A DNA stretch of 64,000 nucleotides from Streptomyces sp. JHA26 (GCF_002005565.1 NZ_BDJC01000010.1:62001-126000), one strand, 5' to 3'. Positions 16,263 through 27,238 are shown, counted from the first letter of the stretch. Notes: a model not told the origin generated them from the letters alone. Numbers and translations are program-made.

Positions 16263-18473
16263 TCAGAGGCCGCCCGCGCCGGCCAGGCCGGTCAGGGCGC
16301 CGACCGGGTCGAGGTCGGGGGTGCCGCGGGGCCACCAGTCGTCGCGGCCCGGCTCGGACTCGTAGGCGTACCACAGACCGGTGCGGCCGAGGCGGAGTTG
16401 GAGGTGCCCCGCGGGGTGCGTGAGGTGGTTGCGCCAGGGGCGGAAGGCGGGCAGGTCGGCCGCGAGCAGCAAGGGGCGGGCGCGGTCGAAACGGCCGGCC
16501 GGCGGGTCCCAGGGCTCCTCCAGGACGGTGAGGGCCTCGAGGCCGCCCTGCCGCCAGGCGGCCACCGCGCGCGCCAGTTCGGACGTGCTGCGGCCGGCCG
16601 CGCGGGCCAGGGAGGAGTACAGCGCCCGGGTGCCGGCGGTGAGGCCGGAACCGGGGCGTGCGGCGGCGTGCCGGACGGCGTCCTGCCACAGCGTCAGTCC
16701 GCCGACCGGATCGCGGCCCGTGGTGAGCAGGGCGTGGGCGCGGGCGGCGGCGTCGGTGGCCAGCTGGTCCAGCGCGAAGGGGTCCGGGCCGCCCGGCGCC
16801 GCCGGGTAGGCCGGGGGCTGCTCGGGGTGCGGGGGCGCGGGCAGCGGTGCCGGGAGGGGCGGGAGCGCCCGCACGGCCAGCGCCTCGGTGGCCCGGACGC
16901 CGGGGAGGGGCTCCGGGCCCTTGTCCTGGGCGGCGCGGGCCGCGCGGGCGGCGCTGAGCCGGGACAGGGCGTCGAGCAGCTCGCGTTCGCCCCTGCCGCG
17001 CAGCAGGAGCAGGACGAAGGGGTCGGCGTCGAGCAGCCGCGCCGTCTGGTAGCAGAGGGCGGCGGCGTGCTTGCAGGGGTGGCCGGAGTCGGGGCAGCTG
17101 CACCGGGGCACGAGGTCGCCGGGGCCGGGCAGCAGCGGAACTCCGCAGTCGGCCAGGGTGTGGGGCAGCTCCCCGTCGAGCAGGGCGGCGATGTGCCCCG
17201 GCCGTTCGGCGGCGGCGTCCAGGAACCGCTCCCAGTCGGCGTCGTCGAGGGTGCGCAGCCGCACCTGCACGCGGTACGGCCTCGGACGGCTGCCCTGTAC
17301 GTAGGCGAGGGCGAGTCCGGGCGTCACGGTGATGGCGTCGACGTGCCCCTGCTCGGCGTAACCGCGGCCGCGGCCCAGCCGCTCGGCGTCCAGCGCGCCT
17401 TCCTCGAGCGCGGTCACCCAGGCGTTCCCCCACCAGGTCTCGGCGAAGCCGCCGTCCGGTGCCGTGCCGGGCGGGAGGGCCGGGAAGGTGCGCCGGAGGT
17501 CGCCGTCGCGGTTCGGTGCGGCCATGGAGCGGGGAGTGCGGGGGGCCGCCGGTGGAGTGGAGCGGTCCTGGCCGTACGCCACCGGGTACGCGGTCCGGCC
17601 CCGCACCGCCGGGTCCCCCTCCGGGGGCACCACGGCCTGCCGCGGTGGCGGCGGCCCGTGCGACGACCAGGAGGGCGGGAGCGACGGCTCGCCGGTGGGT
17701 GCCGGGGCCTCGGCGGGCTGCGCCGTGTGCTCGGTGCGAGAGGGCGCGGAGGTGGGGTCGGGGTCGGGCGCCGCGCCGGAGGACGGGTCGGGCGCCGCGC
17801 CGGAGGACGGGTCGGGCTCCGTCGGTGACGGCACCACGCTCCGGGGGGTCCCGGCGGTGGTCCCGGGTGGCGGAGCCTCGTCGGGGAGGTCCGCTTCCGG
17901 GGGCAGCCGGAACGCGTCCGCGATGAAGTCCCGTACGACGCGGGCGCGGGCCTCGGCGGGGGAACCGCCGGTCCCGGGAGCGCGACGGGCCGGGTGGGCG
18001 GCTCGTCGTCCGCCCGCCGCGCGCTCGGCCTCGGCGCCCTCCCTCGCCTGCCGACGGGCCGCCCGCAACGCCTCCCGCACCACGTCCGCCGGACGGCCGT
18101 CCGCCTTGGGGACGGAGACGGAGACGGAGGCGGTGTCGGGGGACGCCGGGTCGTCGCCCGGATCCGCCGGGTCGGCGACGGCCCGTGCGCTGCGCAGCGC
18201 CGCGCGGGCGACGTCCCCGGGGCGCGGCCCGGCGTACTCGCCGTGGCTCCGGCTCGCCCCTCGGTTCCGCTCCTCGGGCCCCGCCGAGCACGCGTCCTGT
18301 GGCGGGGCCGGGGTCCGGCCCCGCTCGGGCGCCGCCTCCCGGTCCGTGCCGTCCGCGTCGGCGTCCGCGGCGATACCCGCGTCCGTCCCGGCGTCGGCCG
18401 GGCGGGCCGTCTCGCCGCGCTCGCGTGCCGCGCGCAGGGCTCGGCGGGCCTCGTCGGCGGGGCTGGGGGTCAT
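16263..18473 (-). CDS. SWIM zinc-finger protein
   Basis: The 736-residue protein has a disordered N-terminal 300 residues rich in Ala/Pro/Asp. A conserved core starts at about residue 315 (FAETWWGNAWVTALE), and a SWIM C-x-C-x(n)-C-x-H finger sits at about 458-470 (CSCPDSGHPCKH). SWIM domains bind DNA or protein. The ATG overlaps the SNF2 stop (ATGA), so it is translated with the helicase and probably works with it on chromatin or DNA structure. An eight-residue acidic repeat (PDPSSGAA twice) occurs near residue 240. Confidence 0.85.
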   Translation of the reverse strand: MTPSPADEARRALRAARERGETARPADAGTDAGIAADADADGTDREAAPERGRTPAPPQDACSAGPEERNRGASRSHGEYAGPRPGDVARAALRSARAVADPADPGDDPASPDTASVSVSVPKADGRPADVVREALRAARRQAREGAEAERAAGGRRAAHPARRAPGTGGSPAEARARVVRDFIADAFRLPPEADLPDEAPPPGTTAGTPRSVVPSPTEPDPSSGAAPDPSSGAAPDPDPTSAPSRTEHTAQPAEAPAPTGEPSLPPSWSSHGPPPPRQAVVPPEGDPAVRGRTAYPVAYGQDRSTPPAAPRTPRSMAAPNRDGDLRRTFPALPPGTAPDGGFAETWWGNAWVTALEEGALDAERLGRGRGYAEQGHVDAITVTPGLALAYVQGSRPRPYRVQVRLRTLDDADWERFLDAAAERPGHIAALLDGELPHTLADCGVPLLPGPGDLVPRCSCPDSGHPCKHAAALCYQTARLLDADPFVLLLLRGRGERELLDALSRLSAARAARAAQDKGPEPLPGVRATEALAVRALPPLPAPLPAPPHPEQPPAYPAAPGGPDPFALDQLATDAAARAHALLTTGRDPVGGLTLWQDAVRHAAARPGSGLTAGTRALYSSLARAAGRSTSELARAVAAWRQGGLEALTVLEEPWDPPAGRFDRARPLLLAADLPAFRPWRNHLTHPAGHLQLRLGRTGLWYAYESEPGRDDWWPRGTPDLDPVGALTGLAGAGGL

Positions 18474-21373
18474 GACGGCCTCCGCAGGGACACCAGGTCG
18501 GACAGCTCGCGGTCCGTCAGCTCGGTCAGGGCCGCCTCGCCTCCGCCGAGGACCGCGTCGGCCAGGGCCCGCTTGGACTCGAGCATCTCGGCGATGCGGT
18601 CCTCGACCGTGCCCTCGGCGATGAGCCGGTGGACCTGGACCGGCTGGGTCTGGCCGATGCGGTAGGCGCGGTCGGTGGCCTGTTCCTCGACGGCCGGGTT
18701 CCACCAGCGGTCGACGTGCACGACGTGGCCCGCGCGGGTCAGGTTGAGGCCGGTGCCGGCGGCCTTCAGGGACAGGACGAGGACGGGGGTCGCCCCGCTC
18801 TGGAAGCGGTCCACCATGCGCTCGCGCTCGGACACCGGCGTACCGCCGTGCAGGAGTTCGGCCGGGACCGCGCGGGCGGCCAGGTGGGCGGTGATGAGGC
18901 GGGCCATGCCGACGTACTGGGTGAAGACGAGCACCGAGCCGTCCTCGGCGAGGACCGTGTCCAGCAGCTCCTCCAGCAGGGCGAGCTTGCCGGAGCGGGC
19001 GGTGAGCCGGTCGGCCCCGCCCGGCGGGTGCTCCTCCTTCAGGAACAGCGCCGGGTGGTCGCAGATCTGCTTCAGCGAGGTCAGCAGCTTGAGCACCAGT
19101 CCGCGCCGGGCCATGCCGCCCGCGGTCTCGATGGCGAGCATCGACTCGCGCACCACCGCCTCGTACAGCGCGGCCTGTTCGCGGGTGAGCGGCACCGGGT
19201 GGTCCGTCTCGGTCTTCGGCGGCAGTTCGGGGACGATGCCGGGGTCGGACTTCCTGCGGCGCAGCAGGAAGGGACGGACGAGGCGGGCCAGGCGCCGCAC
19301 CGCCTCCTCGTCCTCGCCGTTCTCCACCGCGCGCGCGTGCCGGGCGCGGAAGGACTCGAGCGGGCCGAGGAGGCCGGGGGTCGTCCAGTCCAGCAGCGCC
19401 CACAGTTCGGAGAGGTTGTTCTCGACCGGTGTGCCGGTGAGCGCCACCCGGGCCGGGGACGGGATGGTGCGCAGCGCCTTCGCGGTCGCCGAGTACGGGT
19501 TCTTGACGTGCTGCGCCTCGTCGGCGACGACCATGCCCCAGGGCTGTTCGGCCAGGGTCGCCGCGGCCGACCGCATCGTGCCGTAGGTGGTGAGGACGAA
19601 GCCGTCCCGCAGGCCGTCCAGGGTACGGTCGGGGCCGTGGAAGCGGCGGACGGGGACGCCGGGTGCGAACCGGGTGATCTCCCGCTGCCAGTTGCCCAGC
19701 AGGGAGGCCGGGCAGACCACGAGGGTCGGCTCGGTGCGGGCCCTTTTCAGGTGCAGGGCGATGACGGTGATCGTCTTGCCGAGGCCCATGTCGTCGGCGA
19801 GGCAGCCGCCGAGGCCGAGCGAGGTCATGAGGTCCAGCCAGGCCAGGCCCTCGAGCTGGTAGTCGCGGAGGGTCGCGTGCAGGCCGGGCGGGGGTGCGGC
19901 GGGGCGGACGCCCGCCGTCAGCCGGTCGCGCAGGGCGGCCAGGGCACCGGCCGGCACCACCTCGACCGTCTCGCCGTCGGCCTCCGCGGTGCCGGTGAGG
20001 GCGACGGCGAGGGCGTCGACCGGGTCGAGCAGGCCGAGGTCGCGCTTGCGGGCCCGGCGGGCGACGGCCGGGTCGACCAGGACCCACCGGTCGCGCAGCC
20101 GGACGACCGGGCGGTGGGCCTCGGCGAGGGCGTCCATCTCGGCCTCGGTGAGCGGGTCGCCGCCGATCGCGAGCTGCCAGCGGAACCGCAGCAGTTGCTC
20201 GCTCTCGAAGAAGCCCGTGCCGTCGGTCGCCGAACCGGGCGCGGGCCGCACCACCGCGGTCGCGGTGAGGTCCTGGGCGAGGTCGCGGGGCCAGTGCACG
20301 GCGACCCCGGCGGCGGCGAGCCGGCCGGCCGCGACGCCCAGCAGGTCGGTGACCTCCTCCTCGGACAGGCCGAGGACGTCGGGCACGTCCTGCTCGGTGA
20401 GCCGGTCGAGCGGTGGCCACACGCGCGCCGCCCGCCGCACCGCGAGGGCGGCGTCCACGCGCGCGCGGGGGCCGAACGCGGCGTCGGCCGCGCCGGACCA
20501 CAGGTCCGCGGCGTCGGTGACGAGGGTGGGGTCGGCGAGACTGTGCACCTGGACGACGGCGGCCCCGGCGCGGCGTGCGCCGCCGTTCCCGTCGCCGTCG
20601 AACAGGTCGTACGCCGAGAGGTCCAGGCGCAGGGAGATCCGTACGCCCGCGTCCATGCCGGCGGCGACCTCCGCGGCCCAGTCATGGGCGCCGGGCAGGC
20701 GCTGGGCGGCGCGTGCGGCGAAGGGGCGGCCCGCGGCGTGGGGTGCGGCGGGGGTGCGGGGCAGGGTGTCGGCCACCGCGTCCAGGAAGGAGCGCATCAG
20801 TGCCTCGGGAGCCGGCAGCCGGATCGGGCCGGGCCCGTCCAGCGGGACCGCGTGGCCCTCGGGCGGCAGCGCGGCGGCCACCGCCCGCAGGTGCGCGATG
20901 TCGTCGGGGTCGAGCGGGCCGGCCCGCCAGGCGTCGTGCCCGGTCGCCGTCAGGCCGGGCAGCAGGCGTCCGCGTGCGGTGAGCCGCAGGGCGTGCAGGG
21001 CGGCGGCGCCCCAGCAGGCGGTGGCCGGGTGGGCGGCCGGGTCGTGCCGGGCGCGCACCAGCAGGGGCAGGGCGTCGGTGAGCGGCAGGGACAGCGCGGG
21101 CGTGGTGGCGCGGCGCGCCCCGGTGCCGTGCCGGCGTACGACGGTGAGCTCCGTGGGCTCGGGTGCGGCCGCCGCGGCGCCGGGGGCCGGGGGCTCCGCG
21201 CCGGTGACGGGGCCGCCGTCGGGGTCCCAGAAGGCGATCCTTCCGTCACGCGGGAGGGGGGCGGGCAGGAAGACGGCGGCGAGCCGGGCGGGCGGGGAGG
21301 GGGCGGGCGGCTCCGGCTCTCCCCGTCCGCGGGTGCGCGGGGCCGCGGTGACCGTACCGGTCGTGTCGCTCAT
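18470..21373 (-). CDS. SNF2 family DEAD-like helicase
   Basis: The 967-residue protein has an N-terminal SNF2-associated region (about 1-490) and a complete Swi2/Snf2 ATPase core: motif I DDMGLGKT near 527-534, motif II DEAQ near 618, TGTPVENNLSELW, and motif VI QATDRAYRIGQTQPV near 900. The start is ATG 21373, with GGAGGT 10 nt upstream; a GTG at 21385 overlaps that ribosome site. Relatives in Streptomyces are double-strand DNA translocases of poorly known role. It forms a two-gene unit with the SWIM gene. Confidence 0.92.
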   Translation of the reverse strand: MSDTTGTVTAAPRTRGRGEPEPPAPSPPARLAAVFLPAPLPRDGRIAFWDPDGGPVTGAEPPAPGAAAAAPEPTELTVVRRHGTGARRATTPALSLPLTDALPLLVRARHDPAAHPATACWGAAALHALRLTARGRLLPGLTATGHDAWRAGPLDPDDIAHLRAVAAALPPEGHAVPLDGPGPIRLPAPEALMRSFLDAVADTLPRTPAAPHAAGRPFAARAAQRLPGAHDWAAEVAAGMDAGVRISLRLDLSAYDLFDGDGNGGARRAGAAVVQVHSLADPTLVTDAADLWSGAADAAFGPRARVDAALAVRRAARVWPPLDRLTEQDVPDVLGLSEEEVTDLLGVAAGRLAAAGVAVHWPRDLAQDLTATAVVRPAPGSATDGTGFFESEQLLRFRWQLAIGGDPLTEAEMDALAEAHRPVVRLRDRWVLVDPAVARRARKRDLGLLDPVDALAVALTGTAEADGETVEVVPAGALAALRDRLTAGVRPAAPPPGLHATLRDYQLEGLAWLDLMTSLGLGGCLADDMGLGKTITVIALHLKRARTEPTLVVCPASLLGNWQREITRFAPGVPVRRFHGPDRTLDGLRDGFVLTTYGTMRSAAATLAEQPWGMVVADEAQHVKNPYSATAKALRTIPSPARVALTGTPVENNLSELWALLDWTTPGLLGPLESFRARHARAVENGEDEEAVRRLARLVRPFLLRRRKSDPGIVPELPPKTETDHPVPLTREQAALYEAVVRESMLAIETAGGMARRGLVLKLLTSLKQICDHPALFLKEEHPPGGADRLTARSGKLALLEELLDTVLAEDGSVLVFTQYVGMARLITAHLAARAVPAELLHGGTPVSERERMVDRFQSGATPVLVLSLKAAGTGLNLTRAGHVVHVDRWWNPAVEEQATDRAYRIGQTQPVQVHRLIAEGTVEDRIAEMLESKRALADAVLGGGEAALTELTDRELSDLVSLRRPS

Positions 21374-21507
21374 ACGTTCTGTCACCTCCCGCCCACGTCT
21401 CGGAATCAGTTGTCTCCGACTCTACGGGCGGGGTCCGACAATCGGCCCCGGCGGCCTGTGGGACGGGTCCGCGGCCCGGGGCGCACGGTCGGGGGCGGCG
21501 GGCCCGG

Positions 21508-22089
21508 TCAGGGAACCGTGCGCGCGACCACGTACACCATCGGGCGCTCCGGGTCGGACATGTTGACCAGCACGTCGTGGGTGGGCGCCGGGTTCGCCTG
21601 CTCGTGGACGAGGCCCCACCACGGGCCGGGCCGGTCGAAGTTCCAGCCGGTGATCTCCTGGTCGCGGTCGCCGATGGCCTGCTCGTCGCGCTCCAGGTCG
21701 CCCCGGGAGACGCCCAGGCCCGCCAGGAAGGCGTCCAGGCCGGCGCCGCTGGTCTCGAACTGGACGTAGAGGCGGCTGGTCTTCCAGTTGTTCGTCTCGT
21801 AGTAGGCGACCTCTTCGGACGGGAGCGGGACGGGGACCTCGTAGAGGCGGCGCTGGAGCTTGGAGGGCCAGCCCTCGGTCAGGCCGGTCGCCGAGTACTT
21901 GGCCTCCTTGACCCTGCCGCTGTCGCGGCTCTGGTTGGCGGAGATCACCAGGTAACCGGCCGGAACGCCGATGAGCAGGACGATGATGAGCAGGGTCAGC
22001 GCCCGTCGGCGGATCATGTGCCGGCGGTCCTCGGCCGGGCGCACGGGTTCCTCCGGGGCGTCGGCCCCGTCCGGGCGGGGGTCCGTCAC
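21508..22089 (-). CDS. Single-pass membrane protein downstream of the ROK kinase
   Basis: The 193-residue product starts at GTG 22089, which overlaps the kinase stop (GTGA), with GGGGAG 6 nt upstream. A transmembrane helix lies at about residues 30-50 (ALTLLIIVLLIGVPAGYLVI), followed by an extracytoplasmic domain of about 140 residues with no recognised family. Coupling to the kinase suggests a role in the same sugar-utilisation unit or in its sensing. Confidence 0.7.
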   Translation of the reverse strand: MTDPRPDGADAPEEPVRPAEDRRHMIRRRALTLLIIVLLIGVPAGYLVISANQSRDSGRVKEAKYSATGLTEGWPSKLQRRLYEVPVPLPSEEVAYYETNNWKTSRLYVQFETSGAGLDAFLAGLGVSRGDLERDEQAIGDRDQEITGWNFDRPGPWWGLVHEQANPAPTHDVLVNMSDPERPMVYVVARTVP

Positions 22090-23234
22090 CGCGACTCCCC
22101 GGACGTACGGCGGGCCTCCGCGTACCGCTCGTAGCGCTCGTGGCGTTCCACCCGGCGCCGCTTGGCGCGCCGGAACCGGCGGGCGACCAGGCGGGCCAGG
22201 TCGGCGGCGCCCACCATGCCGGCCTCGGGGCCGAGCTGGGCGCGGACGATGCGGGCCTCGGGGCGGTAGCCGCGGCCGGTGAGCTGGCGCTTGAACGCGT
22301 CGCGCGCGGGGCCGATGAGCAGGTCGTCGGCCGCGCTCACGCCGCCGCCGACGACGAAGCAGGACGGGTCGAGGGCCGCGGCGAGGTTGGCGATGCCGAC
22401 GCCGAGCCACTGGCCGATGTCCTGGAGCAGCTCGACGCACATGGCGTCGCCCTCGCGGGCCAGCTCGGTGATCATCGGGCCGTTGATGTCGGCGATGTTG
22501 CCCTTGACGTGCTCGATCACCCCGTACGCCACCGGGGAGTCCGCGGCGGCCAGCTCCCTGGCCTCCCTGACCAGGGCGTTCCCGGAGCTGTACTGCTCCC
22601 AGCAGCCGCGGTTGCCGCACGGGCAGCGGTGGCCGCCGGGCACGACCTGCATGTGGCCGAACTCGCCGGCGACGCCGTACTTGCCCCGCTTGACCTGGCC
22701 GTCCTCGAGGATCGCGCCGCCGATGCCGGTGCCGAGCGTGATCATGACGAGGTGGTCCTCGCCGCGGCCGGCGCCGAAGCGCCACTCGGCCCAGGCGGCG
22801 GTGTTGGCGTCGTTGTCCACCAGGACGGGGACCGCGAGGCGGCCGGCGATGCGGTCGCGCAGCGGTTCGTTGCGCCAGGACAGGTGGGGGGCGAACAGCA
22901 CGCGGTTGCGGTCGGCGTCGACCCAGCCGGCCGCGCCGATGCCCACGGCGTGCACGTCGTGCCGGTCGGAGAGGTCCAGGACCAGTTCGACGATGGTGTC
23001 CTCGACGACCTTGGGGCTCTTGGACTTGTCCGGGGTCTCCGTGCGGAGCTTCTCCAGGATGTTGCCGTCCGCGTCGACGACGCCCGCCATGACCTTCGTG
23101 CCGCCGATGTCGATGCCGACCGTCGGCACGCGGGGTGCCGTGAGGTGCGAGCGGCGTTCTCTCGTGCCCACGGTGCGCAGGACCGGGGCGCGGCGGGAGC
23201 CGATGGGGGCGGTGAGGTCGCGGTAGGTGCTCAT
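22086..23234 (-). CDS. ROK family sugar kinase
   Basis: The 382-residue protein has the ATP phosphate-binding motif GIDIGGTKVMAGVVD near residue 39, a catalytic-region VDNDANTAAWAEW, and the ROK zinc motif C-x-C-G-x-x-G-C-x-E (RCPCGNRGCWEQY). It phosphorylates a hexose, probably at C6; glucokinase is the usual label. A 35-residue N-terminal extension precedes the core, and a basic C-terminal tail follows. It lies 114 bp downstream of the ABC ATPase gene, and likely phosphorylates the imported sugar. Confidence 0.88.
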   Translation of the reverse strand: MSTYRDLTAPIGSRRAPVLRTVGTRERRSHLTAPRVPTVGIDIGGTKVMAGVVDADGNILEKLRTETPDKSKSPKVVEDTIVELVLDLSDRHDVHAVGIGAAGWVDADRNRVLFAPHLSWRNEPLRDRIAGRLAVPVLVDNDANTAAWAEWRFGAGRGEDHLVMITLGTGIGGAILEDGQVKRGKYGVAGEFGHMQVVPGGHRCPCGNRGCWEQYSSGNALVREARELAAADSPVAYGVIEHVKGNIADINGPMITELAREGDAMCVELLQDIGQWLGVGIANLAAALDPSCFVVGGGVSAADDLLIGPARDAFKRQLTGRGYRPEARIVRAQLGPEAGMVGAADLARLVARRFRRAKRRRVERHERYERYAEARRTSGESR

Positions 23235-23348
23235 CGGGTGCGATTGTGCCGCACGCTCACGCCGGGTGCCGAATGGGCGGGGGCGGGTGGAGCGGTCCGT
23301 TGCCGGGTGCCGGTCCGTCGCGGCCGCTCGCGCCGTTCCCCGCGCCCC

Positions 23349-24136
<788 letters not shown>

Positions 24137-24140
<4 letters not shown>

Positions 24141-25177
24141 TTGGTGGCCTCCGCGCGCTTGCGGACCCAGGCGTTGAGCAGGGTCGCGAGGAGCAGCATC
24201 GCTCCGAGGAAGAACTTGAACCAGTCGGGGTTCCACTCGGCGAAGACGATGCCCTTGCTGGTCATGCCGAAGATGAGGGCGCCGACCGCCGAGCCGACGG
24301 CGCTGCCGTAGCCGCCGGTGATCAGGCAGCCGCCGATGACGGCCGCGATGATGTAGATCAGTTCGTTGCCGACGCCCTCGCCGGACTGGACGACGTCGTA
24401 CGAGAAGAGCAGGTGCTGGCCGGAGATCCAGGCGCCGAACGCCACGCCCATGTAGAGGCCGATTTTGGTCCGGGTGACCGGGACGCCGACCGCGCGGGCC
24501 GCGTCCTTGTTGCCGCCGACCGCGAAGATCCAGTTGCCGGCGCGGGTGCGCAGCAGGATCCAGCTGGCGACGGCGACCAGGAGGAGCCACCACAGGATGG
24601 TGACCTTGAAGCCGACGCCGCCGATGGTGATCGTGGACGCGAAGACGTCGTGGGCGGAGGGGAAGCCCTCCATGTCCTCGATCGACTTGGTGGAGACGGT
24701 GCCGTCGATGAGCTTGGTGAAGCCCAGGTTCATGCCGGTCAGCATCAGGAAGGTGCCCAGCGTGATGATGAAGCTGGGCAGTTTCGTGCGAGTGAGCATG
24801 AAGCCGTTGAAGGCGCCGATCGCCAGGGTGACCAGCAGGGAGACGCCGACGCCGACCCAGACGTCGGCGGTCATCTGGTAGCTGAACATCGACGACACCA
24901 GGGCCGACGAGGTGACCATGACGCCCGCGGACAGGTCGAACTCGCCACCGATCATCAGCAGTGCCACGGGGACGGCCATGATGCCGATCGTGGAGGCGGC
25001 GTAGAGCACCGTGCTGAGGCTGGAGGCGCGCAGGAAGCTGTCGGCGAAGAACGCGAAGAAGACGAAGACCGCGAGCGCGCCGACGATGGACCCGAGCTCG
25101 GGGCGGCCCAGCAGCTTCCGGAGCGCGGAGGTCTGCAGAAGCCTTTCGTCGGCGTCTTTCACCTGCGTGGCGCTCAT
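24137..25177 (-). CDS. Sugar ABC transporter permease
   Basis: The 346-residue integral membrane protein has about ten hydrophobic segments and the CUT2 permease signatures [19 protein letters not shown] and [17 protein letters not shown]. The ATG at 25177 overlaps the stop of the substrate-binding gene (ATGA), and its stop overlaps the ATPase start, so the three transporter genes are translationally chained. Confidence 0.92.
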
Positions 25178-26178
25178 CGGGTGCCCCGCTCCGTGTAGTC
25201 GGCCAGGGCCGCGGCGTCGTCCTTGGTGATGATCTGCGGTCCGGTCAGCACCGGCCGGCCGCCGCCGAGGACGTCGGCGTTGTACTTGTACAGCCACAGC
25301 AGGTCGACCGCCTCGTAGCCCTGGAGGTAGGGCTGCTGGTCGACGGCGAAGCCGAGGGTGCCGTCCTCGAGGCCCGCGGCCACCTTGGCGTTGAGGTCGA
25401 AGGTGTCGATCTCGGCCTTGCTGCCGGCGCCCTGCTTGGCCTTCACGGCCGTGTCGGCGTAGGGGGCGCCGAGGGTGACGACCGCGTCGACGGACTTGTC
25501 GGTCTGGAGCTTGGCCTCGATGGCGGACTGCACGTCCGGCATGCTCGTGCCGGTGACGTAGAGCCGCTGGACCTTGCCGTCGAAGGTCTTCTCGACGCCG
25601 TCGCAGCGCTGCTCGTGACCGACGTTGCCCTGCTCGTGCAGGACGCAGAGCGCCTGCTTGCGGCCCCGCGCGTTCAGCTCCTCGCCGACGGCCTCGCCGG
25701 CGATCGTCTCGTCCTGCCCGATGTGGGTGAGCGCGCCGAACTCCTTCGACTCCTGCGAGCCGGAGTTCACGGTGACCACCGGGATGCCCGCCTTCTCGGC
25801 GCGGGCGATGGCGGCCTTCATGGCGTCGGGCTTGGCGAGGGTGACGATGATGCCGTCGACCTTCTTGTCGACGGCCGCGTCCACGAGCTGCGCCTGCTGC
25901 TGCGCCTCGTCGTCGTGGGAGTACAGGAAGTTGATGTTGTCCTTCTTCGCGGCCTGGTCGGCGCCGCGCTGGACGATGTCCCAGAAGGTGTCGCCGTCGC
26001 CCGAGTGAGTGATCATCGCGAAGGTCCAGCGGGGGGTGTTCACCGCCGCCTTGCCCTGGGCCGCCGCGGCCTTGCGGGCGTCCTCGGCGCGCTTGCCGCC
26101 GGTGCTGCTGCAGCCGGCGAGCGACACCGACAGTGCCCCCGCCAGTGCGATGCCTACCCAGGTCCGAAACCGTGCCAC
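25174..26178 (-). CDS. Sugar ABC transporter substrate-binding lipoprotein
   Basis: The 334-residue protein has lipobox SLAGC near residue 23 and a periplasmic-binding-protein type 4 fold as in RbsB/Frc[34 protein letters not shown] and [16 protein letters not shown]. The start is GTG 26178 with AAGG about 10 nt upstream. A pentose, hexose or inositol is plausible given the ROK kinase and the IolG-like dehydrogenase across the GntR gene. Confidence 0.9.
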   Translation of the reverse strand: MARFRTWVGIALAGALSVSLAGCSSTGGKRAEDARKAAAAQGKAAVNTPRWTFAMITHSGDGDTFWDIVQRGADQAAKKDNINFLYSHDDEAQQQAQLVDAAVDKKVDGIIVTLAKPDAMKAAIARAEKAGIPVVTVNSGSQESKEFGALTHIGQDETIAGEAVGEELNARGRKQALCVLHEQGNVGHEQRCDGVEKTFDGKVQRLYVTGTSMPDVQSAIEAKLQTDKSVDAVVTLGAPYADTAVKAKQGAGSKAEIDTFDLNAKVAAGLEDGTLGFAVDQQPYLQGYEAVDLLWLYKYNADVLGGGRPVLTGPQIITKDDAAALADYTERGTR

Positions 26179-26317
26179 GAGGCCGTGCCCTTCTCGCTGT
26201 GCCGTGCTGTGCGTGCCGGGGTGTCCAGGCCCCGGCCGGGTTCTGGAGACCCCAAACGCCCCATTGTCCGACACGGGCATCGGTCGCACGGCGCCGGGGA
26301 GCGGTGGCCGGTCACAT

Positions 26318-26327
26318 TGTCCGGACA
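26318..26327. promoter_or_regulatory. GntR operator candidate upstream of the sugar ABC operon
   Basis: TGTCCGGACA, within CATTGTCCGGACATG, is a perfect 10-bp palindrome 140 bp upstream of the binding-protein GTG. The identical palindrome occurs at 27188-27197. An imperfect copy, TGTCCGACA (26265-26273), lies closer to the gene. Confidence 0.65.
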
Positions 26328-26372
26328 TGGAGACCTGCCCGCACGACGGGGCGGTCCCCCGGCCGGTGCGGG

Positions 26373-27137
26373 TCAGGACCGTACGAGCAGCTGGAACTCG
26401 AAGGAGTAGCGGGACGGCCGGTAGGTGTGCGTGCCCAGTTCGACCGCGCGTCCCGTGTCGTCGAACGTCGTGCGCCGCATGGTGAGCAGCGGCGCGCCCT
26501 CCTCCTCGTCGAGCCGCTCGGCCTCGGCGGCGGTGGCGGCGCGGGCGCCGATGGACTGGCGGGCGCTGTGCAGGGTGATCCCGGCGGCGCGCAGGAGCCG
26601 GTAGAGGCCGGTGGCCTCCAGCTGTCCGGTGTCCAGGTCGAGCAGGCCGGGCGGCAGGTGGTTGCACAGGTACGCCATCGGCTCCCCGTGCGCGAGGCGC
26701 AGCCGTTCGATCCGGTGCACGTCGCTGCCCTCGGCCACGCCGAGGGCGGCGGCGACCTCGGCCGTCGCCGGGACGACCGTGTCGACCAGGAGCTTCGTGG
26801 CCGGGTGCTGCCCCGCCGCCTCCAGGTCGTCGTAGAGGCTGCTGAGTGCCAGTGGGCGCTTGACCTGGCTGTGCACCACCTGGGTGCCGACGCCCCGGCG
26901 CCGCACGAGCAGGCCCTTGTCGACCAGGGACTGGATGGCCTGGCGGACGGTGGGCCGGGACAGGCCGAGCCGCGCGGCGAGCTCGATCTCGTTCCCCAGC
27001 AGGCTCCCCGGCGTCAGCGTCCCGTGCTCGATCGCCGCCTCCAGCCGCTGCGACAGCTGGTGGTACAGCGGCACGGGGCTGCCGCGGTCCACGCTGAGGT
27101 CCAGCGCCGCGGTCGGGTGTGCTTCTGGTTTCGGCAC
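26373..27137 (-). CDS. GntR/HutC family regulator with UTRA domain
   Basis: The 254-residue protein has a GntR winged helix at residues about 20-90 (VPLYHQLSQRLEAAIEHG, RLGLSRPTVRQAIQSLVDKG) and a UTRA sugar-binding domain from about 100 to the end (AVELGTHTYRPSRYSFEF). The GTG start at 27137 is preceded by TACGCT 6 nt away, a leaderless pattern. It lies between the sugar ABC operon and the divergent dehydrogenase, with identical palindromes on both sides, and is very likely their repressor, released by the imported sugar or its phosphate. Confidence 0.88.
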   Translation of the reverse strand: MPKPEAHPTAALDLSVDRGSPVPLYHQLSQRLEAAIEHGTLTPGSLLGNEIELAARLGLSRPTVRQAIQSLVDKGLLVRRRGVGTQVVHSQVKRPLALSSLYDDLEAAGQHPATKLLVDTVVPATAEVAAALGVAEGSDVHRIERLRLAHGEPMAYLCNHLPPGLLDLDTGQLEATGLYRLLRAAGITLHSARQSIGARAATAAEAERLDEEEGAPLLTMRRTTFDDTGRAVELGTHTYRPSRYSFEFQLLVRS

Positions 27138-27187
27138 GGTCCGAGCGTAGCCCGGTGGACTATTGACGGAAAGTCGTGCGGTCCGGT

Positions 27188-27233
27188 TGTCCGGACATGC
27201 ACATTGACAGGGTGCGGGCCGTGACCCACTTTG
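27188..27233 (+). promoter_or_regulatory. GntR operator and promoter of the Gfo/Idh gene
   Basis: TGTCCGGACA (27188-27197) sits 6 bp upstream of a TTGACA -35 box (27204-27209). A CACTTT or ACTTTG -10 follows at 17-18 bp (27227-27233). The ATG at 27239 is then only a few nucleotides from the predicted transcription start. The operator also lies about 50 bp upstream of the gntR start. Confidence 0.6.
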
Positions 27234-27238
27234 TTTCC

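Noticed and set aside
18629..21769. A 1046-codon open frame antisense to the SNF2 gene
   Set aside because: The other strand carries complete SNF2 motifs; this frame has only low-complexity shadow composition.
26265..26273. TGTCCGACA as a third GntR operator
   Set aside because: It lacks one base of the central dyad found in the two perfect copies, so it is only mentioned as an imperfect half-match.
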